Origin: Aspergillus flavus
Taxonomy: Eukaryota; Ascomycota; Eurotiomycetes; Eurotiales; Aspergillaceae
NCBI RefSeq assembly: GCF_009017415.1
Contig: NC_092408.1
Location: 372,001 to 436,000, forward strand
Direction: 5' to 3'
DNA length: 64,000 nt
In this document: one piece after another, positions 26,701-37,822 of the stretch
Layout of the letters: each line of letters begins with the position of its first letter
How positions within the stretch are numbered: the stretch's first letter is position 1
Made by a program: the position numbers and the translations under genes
Notes under the pieces: model-generated
Database searches by the model: none
What the model saw: only the letters and a program-made list of their open reading frames with translations
What the model was told of the DNA's origin: nothing

Positions 26701-27542
26701 TCGGATGCTTCATCTCCAGGACAGCACAAGTAGACATTGACCACATGTAATGCGGATGCTTATGCAGCCGTAATTTCCACTGATACCGTAGTATTAACTT
26801 TAGTTCATTACAACGCGAAGTGTGGAGGGCACGGACGAGTAGTAGACATATTGTTAGCGCGTACACGGTGTATACTAGGACTTGTCACGAGAGAGATTCG
26901 AGACGTAGATATCTCATTTTCGAGATATGTAAGACAATAGGGCTTAAATTTGAGGGTGTATGGTATCACCGCGGTTCTCCGATACCACAAAATCCGAGAC
27001 AGGGAATAATTGCGTACACGCCAACTTCAACTCGGCAATATGTTCAGAGGCTACCTAGAGATACGGCGCATATACACCTTTGACCACTGAGCGGCTCATT
27101 ATATCTCCCGTGTTTCTTCTTGCAATGCCGGACCGATCCCCGATAGGCCCAAGGCATACTTTAGCCCACAGGCTTTGCCGGCAATCGGTGAAATTGATCA
27201 AGGAGCCCCAGACTTAGCCTGCATACGGACAGGGAAGATCAACCGCTCATGGCGCAGCATAGCCCCCCATAATTTATTGTTATCAATCCATAATCGACGA
27301 ATGCGATTCTCTCATGCCATAATTAAACACAATCAGCTCACATAATGTACAGGTACAAGGTCCGGTCATCGAACCAATATATTCCAGAAAAAGGTTCACG
27401 CAATAACGCCATGGAAAATGCCAAAACGTAGCACTCGAGATTTTATCGAGTCAAATAGGCTATCCTCTTCAATCACCGACACAAAGATCGGATAACGATG
27501 CATAAATCAATATAAGAGAGTCGGGTATGAGCAAAACAGATC
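23745..27542. promoter_or_regulatory. 3.8 kb intergenic region upstream of whi3
   Basis: This is the largest gene-free stretch in the window. From 23890 to about 24770 the minus strand is C/T-rich, consistent with a long whi3 leader; it includes a TA repeat near 24465-24490. From 25.4 to 27.5 kb I find no supported gene. A short perfect inverted repeat (7-base arms 26909-26915 and 26922-26928) lies within it. The end nearest 27543 should carry the bS16m 3' UTR. Small open frames here look like chance. Confidence 0.5.
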
Positions 27543-28050
27543 TTAGTTCTTTGTCTTTGTTCTGCCATCGCCGATGCCAGCCTGTAGTCCATTATCGTCA
27601 GTTCACCATCTATCAAACCGTATGACCTCGTATTCTAGACTCATCCTTCACATACCAGGCTCAGTAACCGCCACACACCATCACTGGGCTGCGCTCCAAC
27701 ACCGATCCAGTACTTGGCTCGGGACCGGTCAAGTGATACTTCCTTGTATGGCCTTGCGCTGCGGGCTTCCTCGTCGGAAAGGTTTGTAGGGCGTTGCGGG
27801 ATGGGGTTGTAAGTGCCAATGACCTCCAAGGGTTTCGAGTTACGAGCACTCCTGTAATGTTCAGGTTATATTAGCTTCACAGCTGACTCTTTCGTTGGAC
27901 ATTTCGGCTTGTGCTCATGGAGTAAAGTCTAGACTCGGGAAGAAAAAGGGAAAGAAAAACGAGACAAACGTACCGTGCCTGCGCAACGACAATGTTGTAA
28001 AATGGCTGGTGCTTGTTCCCGAATCGGGCCAGGCGAATACGGACGACCAT
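27543..28050 (-). CDS. mrps16: Mitochondrial ribosomal protein bS16m (37S subunit S16)
   Basis: Three short exons (28050-27974, 27851-27656, 27581-27543) give 103 residues. This gene is easy to miss because no single exon is long. It starts MVVRIRLARFGNKHQPFYNI, the hallmark of the S16 family, and continues with a VIGTYNPIPQRP segment and a YWIGVGAQPSDGVWRLL segment matching the S16 core. Exon phases (2, 0) are consistent, and introns of 122 and 74 nt have standard GT-AG ends, with the last acceptor CTACAG. It acts in the small subunit of the mitochondrial ribosome. No separate presequence is visible; in S16 proteins the basic N-terminus itself can serve import. The gene diverges from NAD(P)HX epimerase over 406 bases. 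Confidence 0.93.
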
Positions 28051-28456
28051 TTTGAAGACTGAATGGGATTGACTGGCAGCAGTGAGTGTCCGACAGAAGG
28101 TCTATACGCTGAATCTGAAGCAGGACAGTAAGACTTCCGCGGCAATTTCGCAGATTGCCGGAGAATCTGTTGATCCGGAGTTACGGAATGCGGATTAGCG
28201 TCAGGCGGTGTATGGGATGATAAGGTATGATGTAATTAGATCCCACCACAGCTTCTTTGGGTTATTTATTGAGCTGAGCTCTATCGTGTACTTAAATAAG
28301 CAATTGTTCAGATTATAAGTTAGCTGAGGGATACTAAACTCGACAATATTCTGTTTTGTCTCTCCACTTAAGTGATATATGTTTCGTTCTTCATTGACAG
28401 CGCTCAAACGATATCCACTCCCCGCCTCGATTCGATACTACAGTAGAACCGCCAGA
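28051..28456. promoter_or_regulatory. Bidirectional promoter region, bS16m / NAD(P)HX epimerase
   Basis: 406 bases lie between two diverging start codons. Both genes encode basal, probably mitochondrial or metabolic housekeeping proteins, so shared control is possible. The region is AT-rich in 28200-28340; I see no obvious TATA box or repeat. Confidence 0.5.
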
Positions 28457-29403
28457 ATGTCGTTGAAGGTGCGCTTCCTTTTACCACATAATTACCACAT
28501 AATTCCAATTGTATATCAAACTAAGCCATTCATCTAGGCTATCTCTTCTAAAGATGCCGCATCCCTAGACAAAGACCTGATGGAGATTGGAGGATGGTCC
28601 CTGGACCAACTGATGGAACTTGCTGGATTGTCTGTTTCGCAAGCAGGTAAGTGCAAACTGAAAGAAATTAGACAAGTAGCGGATCTCACTGACAGCAATC
28701 TATTCAGTCCATCGCGTACATCCTCCAAGCGCTGGAAAGAACATCCTAGTTGTTTGCGGCCCCGGAAATAACGGCAAGTCAACATCAAGTCCGCAACGAT
28801 GGGACACAGGTTGACGGCAATAACAGGAGGAGACGGTCTAGTCGCTGCTCGCCACCTCGCTCAGTACGGCTATGAGCCATCCGTTTATTATCCCAAAGAG
28901 GGCAAGAACGAGCTTTACCAGGTACGTTCGCCAACCAGTGTGGATTCTACTTAAGCTAAACCCATCAACAGCGTCTCAAAACCCAACTCGACAACCTCTC
29001 CGTGCCATTCATTACCGATTTCCCTGTCGCAATCAAATCTGCTGATCTCTTAGTTGATGCAATTTTCGGTTTTTCTTTCGGTGGTCCCCTCCGTGACCCT
29101 TTCCCGACCATCATCTCTCAGATTGAGGCAGCTTCGGTGCCTGTACTGAGCGTCGATGCGCCCAGCTCTTGGGATATAGAGGGTGGTCCACCTAAGGAAG
29201 GACCTGGGTCTAAGTTTATGCCAGAATATCTAATCAGTTTAACAGCGCCAAAGCCGTGTGTGAAGTATTACCAGGGGAGGCATTTCCTCGGTGGTCGGTT
29301 TTTGACGAAGAGTATCACGGAGAAGTACGGCCTGGACCTTCCCAACTACCCAGGCATTGACCAAATCGTGGAGGTTGGGGTTGATGCCGAGGGAAGGCTT
29401 TAA
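28457..29403 (+). CDS. nnr1: NAD(P)HX epimerase (YjeF N-terminal domain)
   Basis: Five exons (28457-28468, 28538-28646, 28708-28773, 28827-28921, 28972-29403) give 237 residues. The enzyme converts R-NAD(P)HX to S-NAD(P)HX so that the dehydratase can repair damaged nicotinamide cofactors. The family motif GPGNNGGDG lies at residues 58-66, followed by [21 protein letters not shown] and [13 protein letters not shown] supply the rest of the pocket. Exon 1 has only four codons. The intron at 28774-28826 starts with GC (GGCAAGT) and ends AACAG; it is a GC-AG intron that splits codon 63 inside the active-site motif, and only this splice restores the motif. Length matches yeast Nnr1 (about 246 residues). 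Tail to tail with doa1, 205 bases between stops. Confidence 0.95.
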
Positions 29404-29608
29404 AGATGTCCATTACGATTGTATCGATTGTTTTACTGCTAGAAGAAGGCTGACGTGGTTCTTTGATGTTAGCACATATGTACAACGTGTGTGGATTGCC
29501 TAACTTGCGTCTCTAATAATAATGTAAAATGCATGGCTATCATTAAAGATGATTGTGTCTAATCCTCGAGTGCATCATATGCTCGAAAAAGACCGTTTAC
29601 GCTTTGCC

Positions 29609-32125
29609 TTATTGCAACGACTCCCTGATCTCACCGACGACGCCCTTGACCCTGGGCTCCTTCCCGGGACCCGAGGACAACACGTCCCTTATGACTTGGT
29701 TAATATCGTAGACATCTGTAGCAGCATTCTTGACTTCTTCACTAAGCCCCTTGATCAATGTGCCTAAGGCGACAAGGCTCCGATAAACCGCTTCGGAGTC
29801 CTTCTCACCGACGATCATCTGCACCAGTTCGGCGAGGAGCACAAGACCTCGTTCAGAAGACTCTGGGGCAGACCCCCTACCTTCAGAGGTGAGATAAACA
29901 GCGACATTAATGTACAGAGTTGCAACTGCAATAGTAAGGTTGCGGTTTGGTGTTGCACCGCTGCTACTCAGTGCCGATTTTACAGCTGGTATGATCTGAT
30001 CGAACCTACTCATAACCAGCTGTCGGCCAGGATCGGTTTCAAAGAGGTTGGCCAGCATTCGAACTGAAAGCATTGCATTGTTGACATTTGAAGAAGTATC
30101 AAATGTGCCGCTTGATAGGATCCCAGTTACAAGGTCTTGGCCGTTGTAGTTTGCGGTAGCAGTCACGGGCGTTGCAGCCGCAGATAAACGAAGGAGATCC
30201 AGACCTGGTAGTCTATTTGGCACAGGCCAGCCCGTTGCAACCTTAAACAGTAATCCAAGCCCGGTCTCCAGAGTAGGGAATTGTTTGAGACTTTCCGGGG
30301 TCTCTAGGTGATTGCACAGTGAGACGACTGTGTCTACTTCTGGGGGGCTTAGGGATAGCTCCTTCGATCCAGACGATACAAGCTGCTCATTGATTTCTTG
30401 TAGTTTCTTCGCAATCACCTTCAAATTGGCGGTCTTGATAGAAAGGTATGTTTTCTGGGGAAGGACTTTGGGGCGGGATTCAGGTTGAGCGGGAGGCTGA
30501 GTAGGTTGAGCTGAGGCTTCCCCAGGACGGTAACGGTTCTCCTGGCCCCAAGGGTCGGCGCCAGCAGGAGTCGATCCTTGGGTAGACTGGCCAATAGTCG
30601 CACCCTGTGTGTTTTGGACAATAAATTGTGCCACTTGGTCGAGATAGTTCATGGAGAGTTCATTGTCCTGAATGAACTTCGTTGCAGCTTCGTACGGGTT
30701 CTGAGCAACATTGTACGGGAGCTTGAGAGGCGGTTTCCCATCTTCAACGTCAACGTCGAAGACATAGTCATAATCCTGGCCTAGGTAATCCGTCTTCCTT
30801 CCACTGCTGGCAGCAGAATCGACCACCGTGCCCACGGCCACCCATTCCTGCGAAGCTACCGACCATGTATGGGCGGTTACGCTCCCATCATTTTGTCGAA
30901 TCATTTGCACCTGGCCATCTTTCGTGCCAGATTTCTGTTGAAGAAACTCGGGTCCCGGTAGCTTCTCCTTATTGATTTTTCCTACTTGTTGTTCGGGTAT
31001 CGAGGACTCTTTAACCGATTTCTCAAATTGCTCCACTACCTCAGCGCTTGCTACCCGTTCTTCGCTCCGGGTGAAAATCCGAGTCACCCGGTCGCTAGCA
31101 CCTGTGACAATATCACCATTTTCTTTGCAAGCAGCAACTCCCCACACTGAGATCGCTGGATGAGTGATGGTTTGTACGCACTGCGTGCCGCTCCAGACCC
31201 TCACTGTGCGATCTTCCCCGGAGCTCACCAACTCGCCTGACGGTAACGCATCTAAAGAGTAAATAAAACTTTCGTGGCCTTGAAGTTCTGCGACCACCTG
31301 GCCCTGTATGGTGTACAGACGGATTACGCCGTCATTGCCGGCCGAAGCAAATTGTGCACCAGTGGGATTCGACGCAGGAACCTTGCAAAGGGCCCTGACA
31401 ACATCCCGAGAATCTTGGATGGTCTTCAGAAGGGTTCCGGAAGAATTGAAGATCCTGATAGCTTTATCTGCACAGCCTGTAATATTATTAGCATGGGAGT
31501 CATACAGTATACTTAGCCAGTAGTATGATACTTACCAGTAATAATTGTATCCTTATCATACGCCAGCACCGCCCAGACACTCCCCTGGTGGCCCTCGAAG
31601 GTGACATCGCACTCCCATTTCCCAAATTTCCATAGCTTAGCGGTAGAGTCCCAGCTTCCACTGACAACCCAGCCGCCCTCGGGTGACACATCCAGAGCGC
31701 AGATATTGTGGGCATGTCCTAGAAGCATAGCATCTGCATTGTCATCCGACGCCTTACCAGGTTGTCTTGCCTCGATTATAGTGTCCTGGCCTCCGGAAAA
31801 TACTAGTCCCTCAGGAAATTCGGGGGTTGGTGGATAATAGGCTATGGAGTTGATAAAACCGGAGCCGGAGGATGTGATGGTGTAGTCGTATGTCGGGGGC
31901 GGGGTAGATACAAGCTTCCAGAGTCGGACAGTCGCATCGCGAGAAGCCGAAAACACGGCATTCGGATTAGGGAAGGCCACAGCACGAACCTGCAATCATC
32001 GTTAGAGATGGTCAGTTGTCAAAAATATAATTGAGATACCACTTGTTGTGGACATCAACAACCGGGAACCTTCTTACATCATCGCCGTGGCCCTCCAAAG
32101 AAGCGGAGATCTTGAAGTCAGGCAT
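29609..32125 (-). CDS. doa1: Doa1/Ufd3/PLAA ubiquitin-binding WD40 protein, Cdc48 cofactor
   Basis: Three exons (32125-32078, 31989-31536, 31476-29609) give 789 residues. Doa1 binds Cdc48/p97 and ubiquitin, and acts in ubiquitin recycling, ribophagy and mitochondrial quality control. WD40 repeats fill residues 1 to about 300 (for example SASRDATVRLWKL, SGSWDSTAKLWKF, SSGEDRTVRVWSG). A PFU domain follows at about 340-460, with WVAVGTVVDS and YVFDVDVEDGKPPLKLPYN. The PUL domain, built of armadillo-like helices, fills the last 270 residues (from about TYLSIKTANLKVIAKKL). The exon phases close exactly. The usual domain order and length are complete, so I call it intact. It converges on NAD(P)HX epimerase. 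Confidence 0.95.
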
Positions 32126-33709
32126 ACATAAAGTTCACTCCCAGAGGGCTAGGAGAAGGCAAGTGAGGAAACCTGGGCAAAAATGATATTGTCGGAAAAG
32201 TGACCAGGTCCTATAACAAGACGGAGGGATTGACCTGAGTAAGAGTTGCTGTGCTGGTCTCTTGGGTTACTAACGTACCAGGGTACTAGTCACTCATACT
32301 AGTACTTACTAAGGGACCGTGACAATAAGATCCGCGGAGTTACAGTCACGTGGGCGGTGGAGTAGAAGCTGCTAGAACTGTAAAGCCTAGACCAGTGGGT
32401 CAGGCACCAGCTGATTGCTGCTTTTAGCTACCAAGGTCTCCAGTCGGAAGCCGGGGCAGCTGAACAATAAATGAAGGACATTATGCATTATTATGAGTTC
32501 TGCCATACTCATCATGCATGGACTTATCTACATCAGACTATAGATTTCGATTAATCTCCATAAGACAAATCCTCTTTCGGTGGGTGGAACCAAGCGAGAG
32601 ATATTATATATATGCGCTTGATGAGAACTTTTAATATTGAGTCTATACTACCAGTCAAAACTTCGCTGGCGTAGCTTACTTATTTATTTTTTTTTTTATT
32701 TGTTCCGGTGTGCAATCATTTTTGTCACTTTACCAGCATTATATTCGTACATGTCGGGCTTTCTTTCATTTGACCCTTAAGGGGATGCATATCATATTGG
32801 CTCTGCGACCTCTCGGGCCTTTGCAATATTTGATCATAACCAGAAAGGGGATACTGAAGATAATGAAGTGTAAAATTACTCACCAGAGGGGCGATGGAGA
32901 TTTAAGTAGTCTATAACTACAGAAAGCTGCGATGCTATTCACCGATCCATTAAACTAATTTTCTAGACGGACAAGAAGCTTGCTGGGTATGTGGAAGGGT
33001 CCCTAAACGTGCAGATTTGTATTTATCTGTTATATGAACTATGTGACTTGAAATTAATGGGTTCCATCATGTATATCTAAAATCATTAGCGCTCAGAACT
33101 TGGAAAGCCCTTTCTACTAGTATGAGCAAACCTAGGGTATGCAACGCTCAATTGACGACGGGATTTAGGTGCATGAACCATAGCTCCTGTTGTATTCTCA
33201 GATGAGATACGTATGACAGCCCCACTGGAGCATGCTAGTGCTGTATATGTACGTAGATCACTTAGTAAGTAGATCCTATGCAAGGTTTAGAAACTATCTG
33301 TAAATAGTCCTACGATCACCCGCGGCGAGTGCTTCGGTGAAGCATAGCCCTGTCACTTATTGTCCACAAATACGATATCACACCTAGTCTTGTTGATATA
33401 ACGCGTAAATACTGTTCGGTAATGATTTAAGGTGAAAGTGGCAATCAAAAGAGATTGTTTACGAAAAATGAGATCACATCCTGCTCTCCGGATTTAGACT
33501 ACCCCTATCTGGATGTCCGAGACCGTTTGACTGTAACCGATGGTGTCTGTCTAAAATAGAAGGAAGTATATGGCTCGCAGAGCACTAGAAGCCTTATAAA
33601 ACAGAAGTCCTCTACTTACAAGTATGGTAACTCTCTTCATCTACGAGGCAACTGCATTTCCGTGTCTATATTGAACTTGTACATCAGAGTATAGCGACTA
33701 CCGATTATA
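32126..33709. promoter_or_regulatory. Intergenic: doa1 promoter and region upstream of the secreted-protein candidate
   Basis: About 1.6 kb between diverging starts. Short T runs occur near 32685-32700. No open frame of note is visible, and no repeat beyond simple AT tracts. Confidence 0.5.
33595..33600 (+). promoter_or_regulatory. Candidate TATA box before the small secreted-protein gene
   Basis: TATAAA lies 110 bases before the ATG at 33710. The spacing is right for a short leader, and it adds modest support to the gene that follows. It is a motif match only. Confidence 0.35.
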
Positions 33710-33997
33710 ATGGAACAGTCAACAACGCAGCCCAGTGTTCTTGGCGGCTTGCTCCTAGCTACTTCTGCCTTGGCTGCACCAACCTTGAAAGTACAGAAAT
33801 TGAGCAGTGTTATATTCCAGAATTACTAATCACGTATATAGATACCTGCAAACGAAGTGTCTGTTGACAAGTCGAACAAACATACTGAGAATAACCTTAC
33901 CCTGGTCGACAAGACGAACAATGATGGGAATGCCAGAAGGCAGGAGAACGACGTTTATCCTTCTGACGCCAATGTGAGCAGTGGCTCCATTGCCTAG
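33710..33997 (+). CDS. Possible small secreted protein, hypothetical
   Basis: Two exons (33710-33790 and 33842-33997) would give 78 residues. The N-terminus has a hydrophobic stretch with a good signal-peptidase site (VLGGLLLATSALAAP, cleavage after ALA at about residue 23). The mature part is about 55 residues, polar, Asn/Asp/Lys-rich and without cysteines; a dibasic ARRQ occurs near its end. The 51-nt intron has a GTACAG donor, an ACTAAT branch-like site and a TATATAG acceptor. A TATAAA lies 110 bases upstream. I do not recognise a family. An alternative donor at 33974 (GTGAGC) could change the last residues. It could be a lineage-specific secreted peptide or a chance frame. Confidence 0.45.
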
Positions 33998-36087
33998 AAT
34001 ATCAAATCAACGAGTGGAGGCAGAACAGGTCTTTAGCGATGCTTAGTGGATGTAGGGGAAAGAAGGTGCTTGTTGTGTGTGGCAGTATTTTGTCGGTTGA
34101 AGATCACGGTGTGGTACATAGACCCTCTATTGCACAATTAGACAACAACCTATCGACACCAATTTTCAATTGTGCAGTGGATTTGTGTGTGATTCCCATT
34201 TTGCTTCGTTTGTATCGAAAGAAAATAGAGCTATCGTGTATTGTAGTAGTGCACTGGTTATATCATACTAATTGCCGCTTGACATCATGTGGAATGACAA
34301 ATGTTTATTTAGATCACTCGACAAGGCTTTTAAAATGATTAGAAATTTCTGGGTAGCAATCTGATCCTTCACCTTTGATTAAGCGATCTTTGACCTTGTT
34401 CTGGCCAGACATCAATGGTTAATCAAACAAAAAGGACCAGTTCCGACGCTACGCTACCCTGAAATCCTCTATGTCGACTTGCTCGAGGAGGCTTCCCTAC
34501 TATTCTGATCGTATATAAGCTAACATGGGACCTCGATTAACCGACCTTGCCCGCAGTCAACTTGGTAAGGACCTGGAAATGCGGGAGTGGACTCGCCTTG
34601 GTGTCGGTCGACCTCTGCAACTAAGGAACAAATCGATAAATAACTAGCGGGTGTCTATAATTATGCTATTGGCTATGGGCCGGCTGGAGAGCTGTTGTAC
34701 ACGTCGCTATTTGTGTTCTTTGTGGACTGGCATGATAACATTCCACCATAACTGCTTGAAAAGGCATACCAGATCTAGTATTTCTATGCACAGGCTGTTC
34801 GAGTCTCTGTACAATAAAGAAATCTGCAGCAATGAATGCTATCTAGTAGTATGTATACGTGGTCAACAGAAACGACTAAGTGGGGAAAGCAGGGATACAT
34901 AGTGAACCAATGATGGGGAGGCATGGAGTAGTATTATTCAACTAATACAAAGAGGAAGCTGGATGTACGGAGTAACAAGGATGGACAAGTGCTGCTATAT
35001 AGTACAGCTACCTGCAGTGATTATTCGAGGTCAATCAATGCGGTGAGATATGGCATCGTCTTAGTCTAGTCGTTGAGGTGATTGACACCTCAATATCCGA
35101 CTCTTTCCTTCGCCTTGGAGGACTGTGCAATCGATTTAAAACTACATGGGTTCACGAGTGCTTGTTATGTAGTCATATACACCACTCCAATACGCGACAA
35201 AGGTAGATCTTACACCATATGGTAATGCACAGCGATGGTTTGCTTATAATACGCAATTTTAGACATGGTCCAGTAACAATGTTAAGTGGGCTGCATCTGT
35301 CCCTTCTACATTGGGACAATCGGTTATCGAAGGAATTGGCGCTGAGTCTTTCTTTCCTCTAATTGTTGTCTGCAGGTTTAACAGGAGGTGGTATAAAATG
35401 CTGGCAGTGGCTAGGAGAAAGAAGGGAGAGTGACATGCCCTCCACGCTGTCCAGTATTCTCAGCGCAATGATATTGAAAAAGTGTTTTTGTTTTCCAATA
35501 CATGATTAAAGTTGGGCAAACAAATGTGGGTCCAACTACAAGCCTCACGTGCACCGACACTAGTCCCCATCAGCCTTAGCGCGGTGTGTCGGACAATTGA
35601 AACAAATGCCGGCGGGTTGAACGAATATCAAAAAAGAAGTTCATCTCGCGACTTCAAGCTCTCTTCCTCTTGGGTCGGGGTCTCCCCTTTTCTTTCTTCT
35701 CTCGAAGGGTTGCGGATTACTTGTTCTTTATTGGGTTTGCTGTGGTGGACAGATCTGTTGACTGATTTCTCCTTCTCTTTCCCTCTCGTTACTTTATTTC
35801 CTCCGCCCAAGATTTCTCAATCATTTGTTACTACAACCCCGCCGTACTTGAGTTGATGACTTGACGAGACTGACGAATTTTCTTCTGTACTTCTACATAA
35901 ACCCATATCTACGTCTTTTTCAAGCTCTTCTCATATATTCCTTTCTTTCTGTTCTTGGACGGGTCCCTTCGTCTCCGTGCTTGGACATCAGATCATTACA
36001 TAACGGCCGCACAGAATTGAATTGAATTGAATGAAATCACTCTAATACCAAGAAATTGCAATTAGGCAACCCCAATTGAAAGCTGAA
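33998..36087. promoter_or_regulatory. Intergenic region and leader upstream of the STRAP-like gene
   Basis: About 2.1 kb. I see no gene in 34000-35500. From about 35640 to 35990 the plus strand is C/T-rich, as expected for a leader. A short GAATT tandem repeat lies just before the start codon and is listed separately. Confidence 0.5.
36014..36032. repeat. Short tandem repeat, GAATT units
   Basis: Three perfect GAATT units followed by a partial fourth (GAAT), 55 bases upstream of the STRAP-like start codon, probably within the leader. A simple repeat without known function. Confidence 0.8.
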
Positions 36088-37404
36088 ATGGCGTCAGGTA
36101 TTGTCATAACTGCTTGAAATCTGCATCATCGACGGTCACTCATATTCCACAGACCTCACAAAAGTGGTCCCTTTGACCTGCCACGGACACTCTCGTCCTG
36201 TGCCGCATATCGACTTTTCTTCCACAGTAGAAGATGATCAGTACTACCTCATATCCGCTTGCAAGGGTATGTCCTGATTATTGCTCAAGCGGGATGCACC
36301 AAACTAATCCTTCTTAGACAACAACCCCATGCTCCGGGATGGTATCACCGGTGATTGGTACGTTTCCCTCAGGACTATCTATTCCATTTGATGGCAAAGA
36401 GCACTAACCATGACACAGGATTGGAACCTTCCTCGGCCACAAAGGTGCAGTCTGGCAAGCCAGACTCTCAACAGATGCCACCATAGCAGCAACAGCTGCG
36501 GCCGATTTCTCCGCGTGAGTTCGGGAAGCTCATTTCCCCCCGGCAGCTGTAGCAAACCACTAATGCATTGTCTACAGAAAAGTCTGGGACACCCACACAG
36601 GCGAATGCCTCCACACGCTGCAGCACTCCCACATCGTTCGGGCAGTTGCATTTCCCATGCAGACATCTCCCCAGGTTCTGGCTACAGGCGGCTATGAAAA
36701 GAAGCTCCGCATCTTCGACCTATCCCGCAGCAACAGCGGTAGCAACTCGTCCTCGCCGACCTTCCCCTCATCAATGGGGGAGAACGGCACCGGGGTAACT
36801 AGCTATGAGATCGGGCCCGGCGTCCACGGTGGAACCATCAAGTCCATCGTCTGGAACCAGGATTACAACATCCTCACAACAGCCGCGGAAGATCGTAAGA
36901 TCAGATGGTGGGATCTGCGCTCTCGCCACCCTGTCATTGAGTACACTGTCGAGGGTACCATTGGTAGCTGTGAATTGAATACCTTGGCCGTTCGTCCCAA
37001 TGACCCCGGCATCCTTACCGTCGCCGCGGGCAAATCCGTCTATCTATTCGATGGCTCGAGCCCCGGTCGTCTGATCAAGAAGTCTGACTTTAGGTACGAG
37101 GTCGCTAGTGCCGCTGTCAACAATGAAACCGGTCGACTGGTGACCGGAAGTGCGGACGACACTTGGGCGCGAGTTTATGATCTCCGAACGGATGAAGAGC
37201 TGGGTATGTTCTTTTTCCGCCCATTCTCATTCACATTTATATATGAGCCGAACTAATACCTCAACAGAAGTCCAAAAAGGCCACCACGGCCCGATCTGGT
37301 CCGTCAGTTTCTCACCTGACGGCAAACTCTACGGCACAGGAAGTGAGGACGGCACGATCAAATTGTGGAAGGCATGCAGAGAGCCATACGGTTTATGGCG
37401 GTGA
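36088..37404 (+). CDS. STRAP/UNRIP-like WD40 repeat protein
   Basis: Six exons (36088-36097, 36153-36266, 36318-36357, 36419-36514, 36578-37203, 37268-37404) give 340 residues. Exon 1 is only 10 nt and exon 3 is 40 nt. The protein is a single seven-bladed WD40 propeller; blades show [63 protein letters not shown] and [11 protein letters not shown]. Length and the opening [13 protein letters not shown] match serine-threonine kinase receptor-associated protein (STRAP/UNRIP), which in animals joins the SMN complex and TGF-beta signalling. The fungal role is not well known to me. An eIF3i-type assignment is less likely because of this N-terminal pattern. It converges on the ALY/REF gene. Confidence 0.9.
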
Positions 37405-37822
37405 AAGTAACACCATATCTGTGAAACGCCCCTTCAAATCTCTTTACCCTACCTTTTATTATGCAGATACGGAGGTATGGATCTTGGAGTTTATTTGAAG
37501 ATATTGAATTTGGTGCTTAGCTATGATGCTGCGCCTAGTTTGTACTTAGGGGCAAGCTTTCCTGGCTTGGGATAGCTTTCCCCCAGTAGTATCTTTAATG
37601 AAAAGAAAAGACAGATTAGAGATTAGAGACCAGTTTGGTTGATTCTATATATTTGTATGAGTCGAGTTGGATGGCCAATGGCTGCGAACTATTATGACTT
37701 AGCATGCATAGTCGTGCCTTTATGTAACGTAACAATAACGACATATGATTATCCTACCCAATCTGACGCGAAATCTTCGAAACCGAGTATTAACTAGTTA
37801 CAAGTGTTGATCATTGGTGGAT
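37405..37822. other. Convergent intergenic region, STRAP-like / ALY-REF 3' UTRs
   Basis: 418 bases between facing stop codons. AT-rich 3' UTR-like sequence; nothing else is seen. Confidence 0.5.

Noticed and set aside
26901..26930. Inverted repeat with 7-base arms
   Set aside because: Perfect but short, with no T run after it and no gene nearby; hairpins of this size are expected by chance in several kb.
29404..29608. Overlap or fusion of NAD(P)HX epimerase and Doa1
   Set aside because: The genes are convergent with separate stop codons and 205 bases between them. Each has full family length.
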